Part shown: in pieces, positions 1-8,061 of the stretch
Layout: each line of letters opens with the position of its first letter
How positions within the stretch are numbered: position 1 is the first letter of the stretch
Origin: Fidelibacterota bacterium TCS52
GTDB lineage: Bacteria; Fidelibacterota; Fidelibacteria; Fidelibacterales; Fidelibacteraceae
Assembly (NCBI GenBank): GCA_001577215.1
Contig: LSCC01000002.1
Coordinates: 1 to 17,014 of the forward strand
Direction of reading: 5' to 3'
DNA length: 17,014 bases
The notes under the pieces: generated by a model
What the model saw: the letters and a program-made list of their open reading frames with translations, nothing else
The model's database searches: none
What the model was told of the DNA's origin: nothing
Position numbers and translations under genes: made by a program

Positions 1-1
1 A

Positions 2-1051
2 ATAATCACAGACGAAAATCTAGAACCGAACACACAATATTCTTACATAGCATATAGCAAAAATGATGAAAGTGAAATAGTAACAGCAATAACAATGGAT
101 ACAACAAGCCACGATTTCGTATGGACTATAGACACACTTGGTAATTACGGATCATTACTTCGCGATGTAGCAATAATAGACGAGAACAACATCTGGGTAG
201 TGGGAGAAATCAGAACCGACTCAGCTAATTACAACGCCGCAAATTGGGATGGAAAAATATGGAATTATGTAAAAATATTAAGTGGTAATTCTGCTGTATA
301 TAGTATTAAATATTTCAGCGAAGATGATATTTGGGTAACTTCTCATTGTTTCCCAATTCATTGGGATGGAAACGAATGGACTCTTTATCATATTCAAAAT
401 ATGGGTCTTGATGCTTGCGCTGGTAACGCAATCTGGGGCAGTTCATCGAACGATATTTATTTTGTAGGAGATAATGGAAGTATAGTTCATTATGATGGAA
501 GTAATTTTGAGAAGATTGAAAGTGAAACGGAAGTAGATTTGATTGATGTAGATGGAACAGCAGATGGAGAATATGTATATATTGTAGGAAATGATGAAGG
601 TAATTATCCTTGTGCGAGTTTGTTGATCCAAATATACGATGATGAATTAAAAACTTTATACTATACTGATCTTGATAATCCGGTAGAATATGGAGATTGT
701 CAAGCAGTATCAGTTAAAAACAATACCGTTATGATAAAAGTATTTGAAGGATTATGGTATTATAGTCCGGAAACAGAACAATCAACTGTAGTATCAATGG
801 ATGAATATGTACCGAATAGTCATATAGGAGTAGTAGATTTTGAAGCACAAGAATTAAATGACATATTTATGATAACCGGTATAAGCAAATATTTTCATTT
901 TAATGGAACAACTTGGCATTATGAAGAATGGTTCTATAATCCGGAATCCATTATACATCTTTATAGAGTATCTCAACATAATAATATGGTAATAGCAGTT
1001 GGCGGTACTTGGGGTGATTGGATTGGTATTGTTGTAAGAGGATATCGTTAA
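2..1051 (+). CDS. Secreted fibronectin-III / beta-propeller-like protein, 3' part only
   Basis: The reading frame is open from base 2 of the window through the first ATG at 95, so the gene begins upstream and only its last 349 codons are seen. The first ~30 residues (motif LEPNTQYSYIAYSKN) look like the final strands of a fibronectin type III domain. After that come repeated blade-like units of the type 'DIW/DIYxVG ... WDGxxW / HYDGSNF' (for example NDIYFVGDNGSIVHYDGSNF), as in large extracellular beta-propeller-like proteins of FCB bacteria. No catalytic motif is visible. It ends at a plain TAA after VVRGYR, with no T9SS sorting domain, so if exported it is probably held by an N-terminal signal or lipid anchor lying outside the window. 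The next gene starts 9 bases later, so the two are probably co-transcribed. The molecular function is unknown; a surface or binding role is inferred. Confidence 0.8.
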   Translation: MITDENLEPNTQYSYIAYSKNDESEIVTAITMDTTSHDFVWTIDTLGNYGSLLRDVAIIDENNIWVVGEIRTDSANYNAANWDGKIWNYVKILSGNSAVYSIKYFSEDDIWVTSHCFPIHWDGNEWTLYHIQNMGLDACAGNAIWGSSSNDIYFVGDNGSIVHYDGSNFEKIESETEVDLIDVDGTADGEYVYIVGNDEGNYPCASLLIQIYDDELKTLYYTDLDNPVEYGDCQAVSVKNNTVMIKVFEGLWYYSPETEQSTVVSMDEYVPNSHIGVVDFEAQELNDIFMITGISKYFHFNGTTWHYEEWFYNPESIIHLYRVSQHNNMVIAVGGTWGDWIGIVVRGYR

Positions 1052-1060
1052 AATATTTAA

Positions 1061-4000
1061 ATGAAAAAACAAATTTTTAAAATTGCTGTATTTTTACTTA
1101 TTACAATTAATTTGTTATTTGGAGAAATTGTTTCAACAGATACAGCAGAAACAATTGCGATTAATTGGTACGAATTGAAAACATCAATAACACCTACTAT
1201 TAGTTCCACAATAATTAAGGAGAGAAACGGGGAACCAACTCTTCAAATTTTCAATTTTAATGAAGGAGGATTTGTAATTGTCTCGGGTAATAATTCAATT
1301 CCACCGGTATTGGTTTATTCATTAACAAATTCATATACAAATGATACGACAAACACAGAATTCAAAGAGTGGGTTAATGGATTAGAAGAAAATGTAAATG
1401 ATGCAAATATTAATCATTATAGTAATGTTAACACAATTGAAGATTGGAATGACATTCTTAATATGGAAAGTAATTATTTACATAAAAATAATGCAGATCC
1501 ACAAATAATTGGTCCGCTATTAACAACACATTGGTCACAAGGTCAGTACTATAATAATGCTTGTCCGGAAAATACAAATGGGCCTGATGGACATGTTTTG
1601 GTTGGTTGTGTTGCAGTTGCAATGGCACAAATAATGAATTACCATGAACATCCTTTAAGTGGACGAGGATCCCATTCTTATGTACATAATGATTACGGAA
1701 TATTATCAGCAAATTTTTCTACAACAGATTATAACTGGGCAAATATGGAAGATGAACTTACCTCATATAATTCAGATGTTGCTAATTTATTATTTCATTG
1801 TGGAGTAAGTATCAATACAGATTATAGTGATACTGCAAGTGGTGCAATAAATTATGTCGCAAAAAATGCTTTCAAATCATATTTCCATTATAATAGTGCT
1901 CACTATATGGATTGGTTATTTGATGAACCAGTAGAGGATCGAGCAGAATTACTAAAGGAACAATTAGATCGACAATTACCTGTATGTTATTTTGGTAGTG
2001 ATAGTAGTACTAATGCTTGTCATGCTTTTGTATGTGATGGATATGATGAAGAAGGTGGAGATTATTTTCACTTCAATTGGGGCTGGGGTTCAAATTATAA
2101 TGATACTTGGACCTTACTTGATGATATGAATGTTGTAGGATTTAATTTTATTTATGGACATACAGCCATAATAAATATATATCCTGAATTTCTCATCAGA
2201 TTAAAAAATTGTGATTATGAATCAAGTGAAAATTTGGGCGGTTGGCTTTCAATGGACAATTTAGGAACAAGTGAATGGGAATATGAGTATATTGGCTCAA
2301 ATAAAAGAGCAGGATTAAAAGTAAGCGATACCTATGAATTTATAACGAGATTAGGAGATAAGGATAATCTGTATCATTATCAATGGAATAATAGATCGGA
2401 ACAATATAAACTTATATGGACTAATGAAACCATTGAACAAAATTTCCCGGAAACAAATTCTGAAATAAAAGCTCAATTTAAGCCAAAAAGTTCAATAATA
2501 TTTGAATCAAATATTGATAATATTTCAATTCACGATCCATGGTTAATAGAAAATCCGATTTATCTTGAAGTAGATCCCGAATGTCTTGTAGATTGGATAC
2601 AACCAGATGATTTCAGACCATTATCATCAAGTAATTACAATGTGTTTTTGGATCAAAATGAACATTTTAATAATATTGATCCAATCTACTCAGTCCGAGC
2701 ATCAGATGGGATTTATGTTACAGAAGATGGTATATATGAGTTTATTGAATGGAAAACATATAAGCCGGATGGAAGTGAAGATGTGAATAATGATTATGTA
2801 AGTTTTGAAGATGCAAATAGTTTGGAAACAGGAGTAGTTTTTCATCAAGAAGGTGGAAAAATCAGTGGACCTGAAGCAGTGAATATGATCCCGAATTACA
2901 CACTCACAATCGCAAATGACGAATCACTTACAATACCAGCAGGAGCGAATATTAATTTTGCTGAGGGATTTACGATAGAAGTTGAGGGCGATTTGACGAT
3001 CGGAAGTGAATCGGGAAATCGTGTGAATATTACCGGAAGTGGAAGAAGTGTTACAAATGAATTAATAAAAATAAATAATCCAAATTCGAATGTAAATATC
3101 AGTAACACCACAATACAAAATACAGATTGTGCACTTTTATTTGAACAGGTAAATAATGCTGAAATTACAAATACTGAAATAAATAATGTAAATAAATCAG
3201 TAAAATTTGGGCAGACGGAAAATGCAAATATAATATTAGATTTCGTTCAGATAAAAAATTCAAATAGTGGTATATTATTTGAAGATGGGTTTAAAGATGC
3301 TTCCCAAGAATCAAGATTAACAGTTAATCATTCTGTATTTTCTAATATTACAAATTACGGAATCTATATAATACAACCTTATGCATTAAACAATTCTTCA
3401 TCAGAACAGTATATTGATATAATTCAAAATACTTTCTATAATTGTGGAAATAAAGGCATAAGTTATTATGATCCTCCATCAGGACCTTTTGCAGATGTAT
3501 ATTTTGATATATCCGGTACAATATTTGATAATTCGGATATTTATATGTCAAGCAATGAAGGATTTATAGATTTTGGTAATAGTTCATATAATTTATTTCA
3601 TAATTCATCAGGCTATGGTGATATTGATGCTAATGCAGTTTATGGCGATCCATTATTTATAAATTCATCAGCAGGAGATTTTCATTTATCAGCAAATAGT
3701 CCGGCTATTGATGTTGTTCCACCACCGTTAGGTCCTCCATATGAAGATCCAGATGGAACTGGTGCAGATATCGGAGCGTATTATTGTCCACAAGTTTCAA
3801 TAAGTGGAAATCAAAGTGGAGAATTATCCGGAATAGTCACAGTTACAGGAAATGTTACAGTATCAAGCGGTCAATCACTTGAAATCAATCCGGGAACATT
3901 AATTAAATTAAATAGCGGTAAAGTAATAACAGTTTATGGTGAATTAATCGCAAATGGGACATCAAGTAATAAAGTAACTTTCACAAAAAATGGAAGTAAC

Positions 4001-5575
4001 GATTGGAGTAAAATATATGCCAGAACCAATTCAGATGTATATTTAAATCATACTATTTTAAAAGATTGTTATGTTGGATTGCATGCTGATAATGCTTCAA
4101 GTGTAAATGTCTATAACTCTGAATTTACTAATAGTGTAGCAGGTATATGGATGGAACATTGCAACTCAAATCATATAGATAATAATACATTTGAAAATAA
4201 TGATTATTGTGGTCTGTTTTTAGAATATGCAACTACAAATCTAAATGGCAATGTAATATCAAACAACGGTAATAGTGGAATTGAAGGAACTCGTGTTTAT
4301 GGTAATTATAAATATAACAACATAAATGATAATCAATATGGAATTTATCTATATAATGATAGTTCACCTGATTTAACTTTGACTACCTTTTTCCCCGATA
4401 TAGAAGAAACCTTTCGTAATAATATTATTATAGAAAATGATTATGGAGTTTATGTTTATGACGGGTATCCGCAATTAGGCAATTATGTAGTAGATATGGG
4501 ATATTTGAATGTTACCGGTGGATTTAATGAATTCGATAATGTGGGTTATAATGTATATAATGAAGATAATGAAATTGATGCACGATTAAATATATGGGGA
4601 GGAAGTGGAAATTATGGAGATGTTGAAACCGATCCCGATTTTTATGATTTTCTTGATGAATGGGGATTAGGAAAAACAACAGGTGATGATGAAGAAGATA
4701 TTTTTGAGAATATAATATATGTTGTTGCAGATTCACTTATTGCCGATTCGTTATTCACAGAAGCAATGGAAGAATATGAATCACTGATTGATGAGATGTC
4801 GAAAGAAGATATTTCAAAAAAGACACTTGTTAATATTGTTGCACTAAATAGAAGATTGGCTCTTGATTCACTTTATCAAGAAGAGTTCACAGATAAGACA
4901 TTGGTTAGTAGATTAGAAAAAATATCAAATAAATATCCAAATACTCCGGTTGGTGGTCTATCACTTGATTTGCAAGTAACGGCAAATAATTGGGCAGGAG
5001 AATATGAGAAAACAATTACTCTTGGAGATAAATTATACATCAAATACACTCAAAATAATGATTATGATAATGCAGCAAATGTTTTGTATGAACAGAGTTT
5101 AGCACTCAGATATAAATCAGAAACTGATGGCGATTTATCAAAAACATTTGCTCTGATAAAACAATCCGAAGCAAAAGCTGATTTGATTTTATCACAATAT
5201 CCTCAATCAAGTGCATCTAATGCAGTCAGGATGTCAAGAGGCCAAACACCGATTATGATTGATGAAGAGCCAAAAGCAACTCCAATTCCAAAAGAATATG
5301 CTCTCCACAATTGCTATCCAAATCCGTTTAATCCTGTTACTAATATAAAATTTGATTTACCTGAAGATAGTAAAATATCACTTGTTGCTTATGATGTAAT
5401 GGGACGCAAAGTTTGGGAATACGGAAATAACGGAACGATAATGGAAGCGGGCAAATACGAAATCCAATGGAATGGCAAGACAACAGAAGGCAATCAATTG
5501 GCATCAGGAGTATATTTGATACAATTAAGAACAGCCGAATTTGTTGATGTAAGAAAAGTTGTGTTATTGAAATAA
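1061..5575 (+). CDS. Secreted C10-family (streptopain-like) cysteine protease with beta-helix region and T9SS sorting domain
   Basis: This 1504-aa protein has a signal peptide at residues 1-21. A propeptide of the Spi/C10 inhibitor type follows (about 25-95, motif EGGFVIVSGNN). The peptidase C10 domain spans about 150-375. Its catalytic Cys183 lies in VGCVAVAMAQIM, its catalytic His321 in CHAFVCDGYD, and the family's aromatic motif FNWGWGS is at 338-343. From about 609 to 1190 there are PbH1-type right-handed beta-helix repeats in at least two blocks, the first closing with a DPDGTGADIGAYY motif near 890-905. A charged, alpha-helical (TPR-like) segment occupies about 1205-1390. The last ~86 residues (YPNPFNP at 1419, ending VRKVVLLK) form a T9SS type A sorting domain. 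The protein is therefore probably exported through Sec, carried across the outer membrane by T9SS and attached or released outside, where it would digest protein. No clear Shine-Dalgarno precedes the ATG, which sits 9 bases after the previous stop. Substrate is unknown. Confidence 0.9.
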   Translation: MKKQIFKIAVFLLITINLLFGEIVSTDTAETIAINWYELKTSITPTISSTIIKERNGEPTLQIFNFNEGGFVIVSGNNSIPPVLVYSLTNSYTNDTTNTEFKEWVNGLEENVNDANINHYSNVNTIEDWNDILNMESNYLHKNNADPQIIGPLLTTHWSQGQYYNNACPENTNGPDGHVLVGCVAVAMAQIMNYHEHPLSGRGSHSYVHNDYGILSANFSTTDYNWANMEDELTSYNSDVANLLFHCGVSINTDYSDTASGAINYVAKNAFKSYFHYNSAHYMDWLFDEPVEDRAELLKEQLDRQLPVCYFGSDSSTNACHAFVCDGYDEEGGDYFHFNWGWGSNYNDTWTLLDDMNVVGFNFIYGHTAIINIYPEFLIRLKNCDYESSENLGGWLSMDNLGTSEWEYEYIGSNKRAGLKVSDTYEFITRLGDKDNLYHYQWNNRSEQYKLIWTNETIEQNFPETNSEIKAQFKPKSSIIFESNIDNISIHDPWLIENPIYLEVDPECLVDWIQPDDFRPLSSSNYNVFLDQNEHFNNIDPIYSVRASDGIYVTEDGIYEFIEWKTYKPDGSEDVNNDYVSFEDANSLETGVVFHQEGGKISGPEAVNMIPNYTLTIANDESLTIPAGANINFAEGFTIEVEGDLTIGSESGNRVNITGSGRSVTNELIKINNPNSNVNISNTTIQNTDCALLFEQVNNAEITNTEINNVNKSVKFGQTENANIILDFVQIKNSNSGILFEDGFKDASQESRLTVNHSVFSNITNYGIYIIQPYALNNSSSEQYIDIIQNTFYNCGNKGISYYDPPSGPFADVYFDISGTIFDNSDIYMSSNEGFIDFGNSSYNLFHNSSGYGDIDANAVYGDPLFINSSAGDFHLSANSPAIDVVPPPLGPPYEDPDGTGADIGAYYCPQVSISGNQSGELSGIVTVTGNVTVSSGQSLEINPGTLIKLNSGKVITVYGELIANGTSSNKVTFTKNGSNDWSKIYARTNSDVYLNHTILKDCYVGLHADNASSVNVYNSEFTNSVAGIWMEHCNSNHIDNNTFENNDYCGLFLEYATTNLNGNVISNNGNSGIEGTRVYGNYKYNNINDNQYGIYLYNDSSPDLTLTTFFPDIEETFRNNIIIENDYGVYVYDGYPQLGNYVVDMGYLNVTGGFNEFDNVGYNVYNEDNEIDARLNIWGGSGNYGDVETDPDFYDFLDEWGLGKTTGDDEEDIFENIIYVVADSLIADSLFTEAMEEYESLIDEMSKEDISKKTLVNIVALNRRLALDSLYQEEFTDKTLVSRLEKISNKYPNTPVGGLSLDLQVTANNWAGEYEKTITLGDKLYIKYTQNNDYDNAANVLYEQSLALRYKSETDGDLSKTFALIKQSEAKADLILSQYPQSSASNAVRMSRGQTPIMIDEEPKATPIPKEYALHNCYPNPFNPVTNIKFDLPEDSKISLVAYDVMGRKVWEYGNNGTIMEAGKYEIQWNGKTTEGNQLASGVYLIQLRTAEFVDVRKVVLLK

Positions 5576-5629
5576 TCTAAACCACAAAGCACACAATAGA
5601 AAATGTTAAACAGTAGAGATAATGCACTG

Positions 5630-5666
5630 CATTGTGTAATAATGAATGTATCACATTGTGCAATAA
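5630..5666. repeat. Short imperfect direct repeat (CATTGTGYAATAA twice)
   Basis: CATTGTGTAATAA at 5630-5642 and CATTGTGCAATAA at 5654-5666 differ at one base and start 24 bases apart. An inverted partial copy (ACACAAT, 5591-5597) lies upstream. All are in the 3' untranslated region of the protease gene. They may be part of a folded transcript end or a degenerate repeat; no function can be assigned. Confidence 0.4.
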
Positions 5667-5690
5667 ACAAGGGAGTTAACTCCCTTGTTT
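5665..5690. repeat. 26-bp perfect palindrome
   Basis: Bases 5665-5677 and 5678-5690 are exact reverse complements (half-site AAACAAGGGAGTT). In RNA this would make a strong stem of about ten pairs closed by a TTAA loop. It lies 90 bases after the protease stop codon and just before a second hairpin with a T-run. It could be the first of two tandem terminator hairpins or a dimeric protein-binding site; the former is the simpler reading because T-rich sequence follows. Confidence 0.8.
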
Positions 5691-5696
5691 GTTAAC

Positions 5697-5730
5697 AAAA
5701 ACACTCAGTAGAAATATTGGGTGTTTTTTT
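5697..5730 (+). terminator. Rho-independent terminator, probably bidirectional
   Basis: An 11-bp stem containing one G-T wobble pairs 5697-5707 (AAAAACACTCA) with 5718-5728 (TGGGTGTTTTT), with a 10-base loop. A run of seven T residues (5724-5730) follows on the + strand, so it can end the transcript of the protease gene. The A-run on the left would give a short U-tract to a transcript arriving on the minus strand, relevant only if the doubtful minus-strand ORF at 5774-5941 is real. Confidence 0.75.
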
Positions 5731-5773
5731 ATTATAAAATTCAGCATCTTAAAAATAAATAAACATACTTTAA

Positions 5774-5941
5774 TCAATAAACCGGTATTATCAGTTTTAA
5801 TTCTTCCAAATCTTCACTATCATCCATCTCAAAATATTTAAAATGATTGTTAAAAAAATATCTACAAGTTAAAAGTAATTTGATCAATTTTAATGCAATT
5901 AGGAAATATGTCCGTGGATTTGCCAAAAATAGAATATTCAT
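5774..5941 (-). CDS. Possible small protein (55 aa), unidentified
   Basis: A minus-strand frame runs from an ATG at 5941-5939 to a TGA at 5776-5774. The product starts MNILFLANPRTYF, has a hydrophobic N-terminal half with a possible membrane segment, and has an acidic C-terminus (MDDSEDLEELKLIIPVY). An in-frame stop lies two codons upstream of the ATG, so it is not simply the tail of a longer frame. The only SD-like AAGGA is too far away (about 15 bases). In its favour are the 436-base gap it partly fills and a terminator placed to serve both directions. Against it are its shortness, the weak ribosome binding site and the AT-rich background, in which such frames arise by chance. I do not recognise it. 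Confidence 0.25.
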   Translation of the reverse strand: MNILFLANPRTYFLIALKLIKLLLTCRYFFNNHFKYFEMDDSEDLEELKLIIPVY

Positions 5942-6096
5942 AATTGTTCAAAAAATATCCTTTTTTTATTTAGACCTTAATTTATTTTTTCTTTCTACCT
6001 AATATTCTGATATTGAACAACTCCAAGCAGGGAATATGTCTATGTGGTAAACTGAATTAATTATAAATTTTTATGGATTTTTGCTAATAAATTTTG

Positions 6097-6138
6097 TATA
6101 ATTAATACTTTGACAGCAAATCTTAAGATAATTTAAAT
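6097..6138 (+). promoter_or_regulatory. Candidate promoter elements for tig-clpP-clpX
   Basis: A perfect TATAAT lies at 6097-6102 but has no good -35 at 17 bases. A perfect TTGACA lies at 6110-6115, with TTAAAT (4 of 6 to the consensus -10) at 6133-6138 after a 17-base spacer. Either could start the operon transcript 30-65 bases before the tig start codon. In DNA this AT-rich such matches are frequent, so the assignment is tentative. Confidence 0.25.
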
Positions 6139-6154
6139 TGAATTTCAATAAAAT

Positions 6155-6160
6155 AAGGAG
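6155..6160 (+). promoter_or_regulatory. Shine-Dalgarno site fixing a TTG start for tig
   Basis: AAGGAG is followed after six bases by TTG at 6167. No ATG in the same frame lies at a sensible distance, and the protein aligns with trigger factors from this point, so TTG is the likely initiation codon. Confidence 0.75.
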
Positions 6161-6166
6161 TGTTCT

Positions 6167-7450
6167 TTGGAAACAAAAATAAACGAAAAATCAAAAACAG
6201 AAATAGAAATAGACATTAAAATACCTTGGACGGAAATAGGTAAAGTTTATGAAAGTTTTTTATCAAAATATAGTAAAAATATAAATATGCCTGGTTTTAG
6301 AAAAGGAAAAGCACCATTAGAAATAATAGAAAAAAAACATGGACAAGCAATAGAGTGGGAATTTATAAAAGAAAACTTTTGGACATATTATTCAAAAGCG
6401 ATAGAAGAAAAAAAAATACAACCTATAAATCAACCGCAAATAACTAATGTTGATTTTAAAAAAGGTGAGCGATTAGATATTTCATTTCAATTTCAAATTT
6501 TACCTGAATGGGATTTACCCAATTATAAAAAATCTTTCAAAGTTGAAAAGCCATATTATAAGATCACAAAAAAAGATGTCGAACATTCTATCGAAGAATT
6601 AAGAAAAAAACATGCCAAAACCAAAGAGATAAAAACACCTGCACAAATGGGAAATCATCTCACAGCACAAGTACAAAAATTAGATAAAAATGGGAATGGT
6701 GTCGACAAACCACAAGAAACAGTAATCCCTATCGGCGAACAAATTTTCACTGGAAAAACAGCAAATGATCTGACAGGTATTAAAGTTGACGAAACTCGAA
6801 CGATCACTTTAGAAGATCCTGCAAAAAAAGAAAATAAAATTAAATTTAAAGTAACTCCCTCAAAAATAGAAGAACATATTTTACCGGAATTAACCGATGA
6901 ATTTGCGAAAAAAGTTGATCCAAAATTAAATGACTTAAAAGAATTGAACAATTTAGTAAATTCAGAATTGGAGAAATCTTGGGAAAAAGAGGTAGAAAAA
7001 GCTGTAAAAGAAAATATTGCAGATTATTTTATTGAACAACTCAGTGATCTTGAATTACCATCTGAAATGGTTGAAAATTATTTAGAGAAATTATTTGAAG
7101 ATGAAAAAAAACAAAATCCAAAAGTAAAAGACGAAGATCTTAATGAATTCAAAAAAACAATGAAAGACCAAGCAATTAAGATCATAAAATGGGTGTTAGT
7201 AAAAAATCGCATCATCGAAAATGAAAAAGTTGAAGTAACAGAAGAAAATATAAAAAATGAAGTGGACAAAATTTTATCAAATATTAAAGATGAAAAACAA
7301 AAGGAAATGTACAAACAATATTACAATTCAAAAGAATTTAAAGAGAATTTGAAAAGTCAATTATTAGAAGAAAAATTAATGGATCACATAAAGGAATTCG
7401 TAAAATATAAAAAGAAAAAAGTTGATAAAAACAATCCCACAGGGAGGTAA
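6167..7450 (+). CDS. tig: Trigger factor, ribosome-associated chaperone
   Basis: Trigger factor binds the ribosome near the exit tunnel and shields nascent chains. The 427-aa product has the family's usual length. Its N-terminal ribosome-binding domain carries the signature loop GFRKGKAP at 43-50. The middle FKBP-type region (about 150-235) is weakly conserved: it keeps the strand pattern and the following 'LPELTDEFAKK' junction but lacks the Phe/Tyr-rich pocket and the 'GFxxGL' element of active isomerases. It may thus have little prolyl isomerase activity (inference). The C-terminal part (about 240-427) is a long, highly charged helical chaperone domain ending in a Lys-rich tail. It starts at TTG with a good SD site. 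Its stop lies 2 bases before clpP, whose SD overlaps the end of tig, which indicates translational coupling. The tig-clpP-clpX order is a classic bacterial arrangement. Confidence 0.95.
   Translation: METKINEKSKTEIEIDIKIPWTEIGKVYESFLSKYSKNINMPGFRKGKAPLEIIEKKHGQAIEWEFIKENFWTYYSKAIEEKKIQPINQPQITNVDFKKGERLDISFQFQILPEWDLPNYKKSFKVEKPYYKITKKDVEHSIEELRKKHAKTKEIKTPAQMGNHLTAQVQKLDKNGNGVDKPQETVIPIGEQIFTGKTANDLTGIKVDETRTITLEDPAKKENKIKFKVTPSKIEEHILPELTDEFAKKVDPKLNDLKELNNLVNSELEKSWEKEVEKAVKENIADYFIEQLSDLELPSEMVENYLEKLFEDEKKQNPKVKDEDLNEFKKTMKDQAIKIIKWVLVKNRIIENEKVEVTEENIKNEVDKILSNIKDEKQKEMYKQYYNSKEFKENLKSQLLEEKLMDHIKEFVKYKKKKVDKNNPTGR
7441..7447 (+). promoter_or_regulatory. Ribosome binding site of clpP inside the end of tig
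   Basis: AGGGAGG lies five bases before the clpP ATG (7453) and overlaps the last codons of tig. This supports both the clpP start and coupled translation. Confidence 0.8.
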
Positions 7451-7452
7451 TT

Positions 7453-8037
7453 ATGCAAATTCCAATGGTTATAGAAAAAACCGGTCAAGGTGAAAGAGCT
7501 TATGATATCTATTCAAGATTATTAAAAGAGAGAATAATTTTTTTAGGTACTACGATTGACGATAACTTGAGCAGTTTGATAATTGCTCAACTATTATTTT
7601 TAGAAGCAGAAGATCCTGAAAAAGATATAAATTTATATATTAATACTCCCGGTGGATCTGTCAGTGCCGGTTTAGCTATCTTTGATACAATGAATTATAT
7701 AAAACCGGACATATCGACAATTTGCATTGGACAAGCTGCTTCAATGGGAGCATTTTTACTCGCTGCCGGAGAAAAAGGAAAAAGATTTGCTCTGCCTAAT
7801 TCCAGAATAATGCTTCATCAGCCATTAGGAGAAGTTGAAGGACAAGCAAGTGATATTGAAATTCATGCAGAAGAAATTTTGAAATTAAAGAAAAAGCTAA
7901 ATAAAATACTTTCAGAGACAACTAATACAAACATTAAAACAATTGAAAAAGATACAGATAGAAACTTTTTCTTATCAGCAAAAGAATCCATCAAATATGG
8001 AATAATTGATAAAATCCTCTATCAGAAGAAAAAGTAA
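7453..8037 (+). CDS. clpP: ATP-dependent Clp protease proteolytic subunit, with Asn in place of the catalytic Asp
   Basis: ClpP forms the double heptameric barrel that degrades proteins fed by ClpX. The 194-aa product has the family length and little or no propeptide. The nucleophile is Ser97 in CIGQAASMGAFLLAAG and the catalytic His is His122 in SRIMLHQPLG. The third residue, normally Asp in the motif DTxRDxF, is Asn171 here: the sequence reads KDTDRNFFLSA and the codon is AAC at 7963-7965. Numbering matches mature E. coli ClpP (Ser97, His122, Asp171) exactly, so the alignment leaves little doubt. Asn at this place is known in some ClpPs (as I recall, Listeria ClpP1) and is linked to altered activity. 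The handle region and the C-terminal YGIIDKIL are normal. It sits between tig and clpX, and ClpX keeps its ClpP-docking loop, so a working partnership is expected. Confidence 0.96.
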   Translation: MQIPMVIEKTGQGERAYDIYSRLLKERIIFLGTTIDDNLSSLIIAQLLFLEAEDPEKDINLYINTPGGSVSAGLAIFDTMNYIKPDISTICIGQAASMGAFLLAAGEKGKRFALPNSRIMLHQPLGEVEGQASDIEIHAEEILKLKKKLNKILSETTNTNIKTIEKDTDRNFFLSAKESIKYGIIDKILYQKKK

Positions 8038-8061
8038 ATATTTAAAAATTAATGGATAATC

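Larger units (their letters stand above)
5942..6166. other. Non-coding leader upstream of the trigger factor gene
   Basis: This very AT-rich stretch shows no convincing ORF on either strand. Its only internal structure is a short inverted pair (TTGTTCAA near 5944 and TTGAACAA near 6013) and promoter-like hexamers near 6097-6138. It most likely holds the tig-clpP-clpX promoter and 5' leader. No riboswitch or known RNA fold was recognised by eye. Confidence 0.5.
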
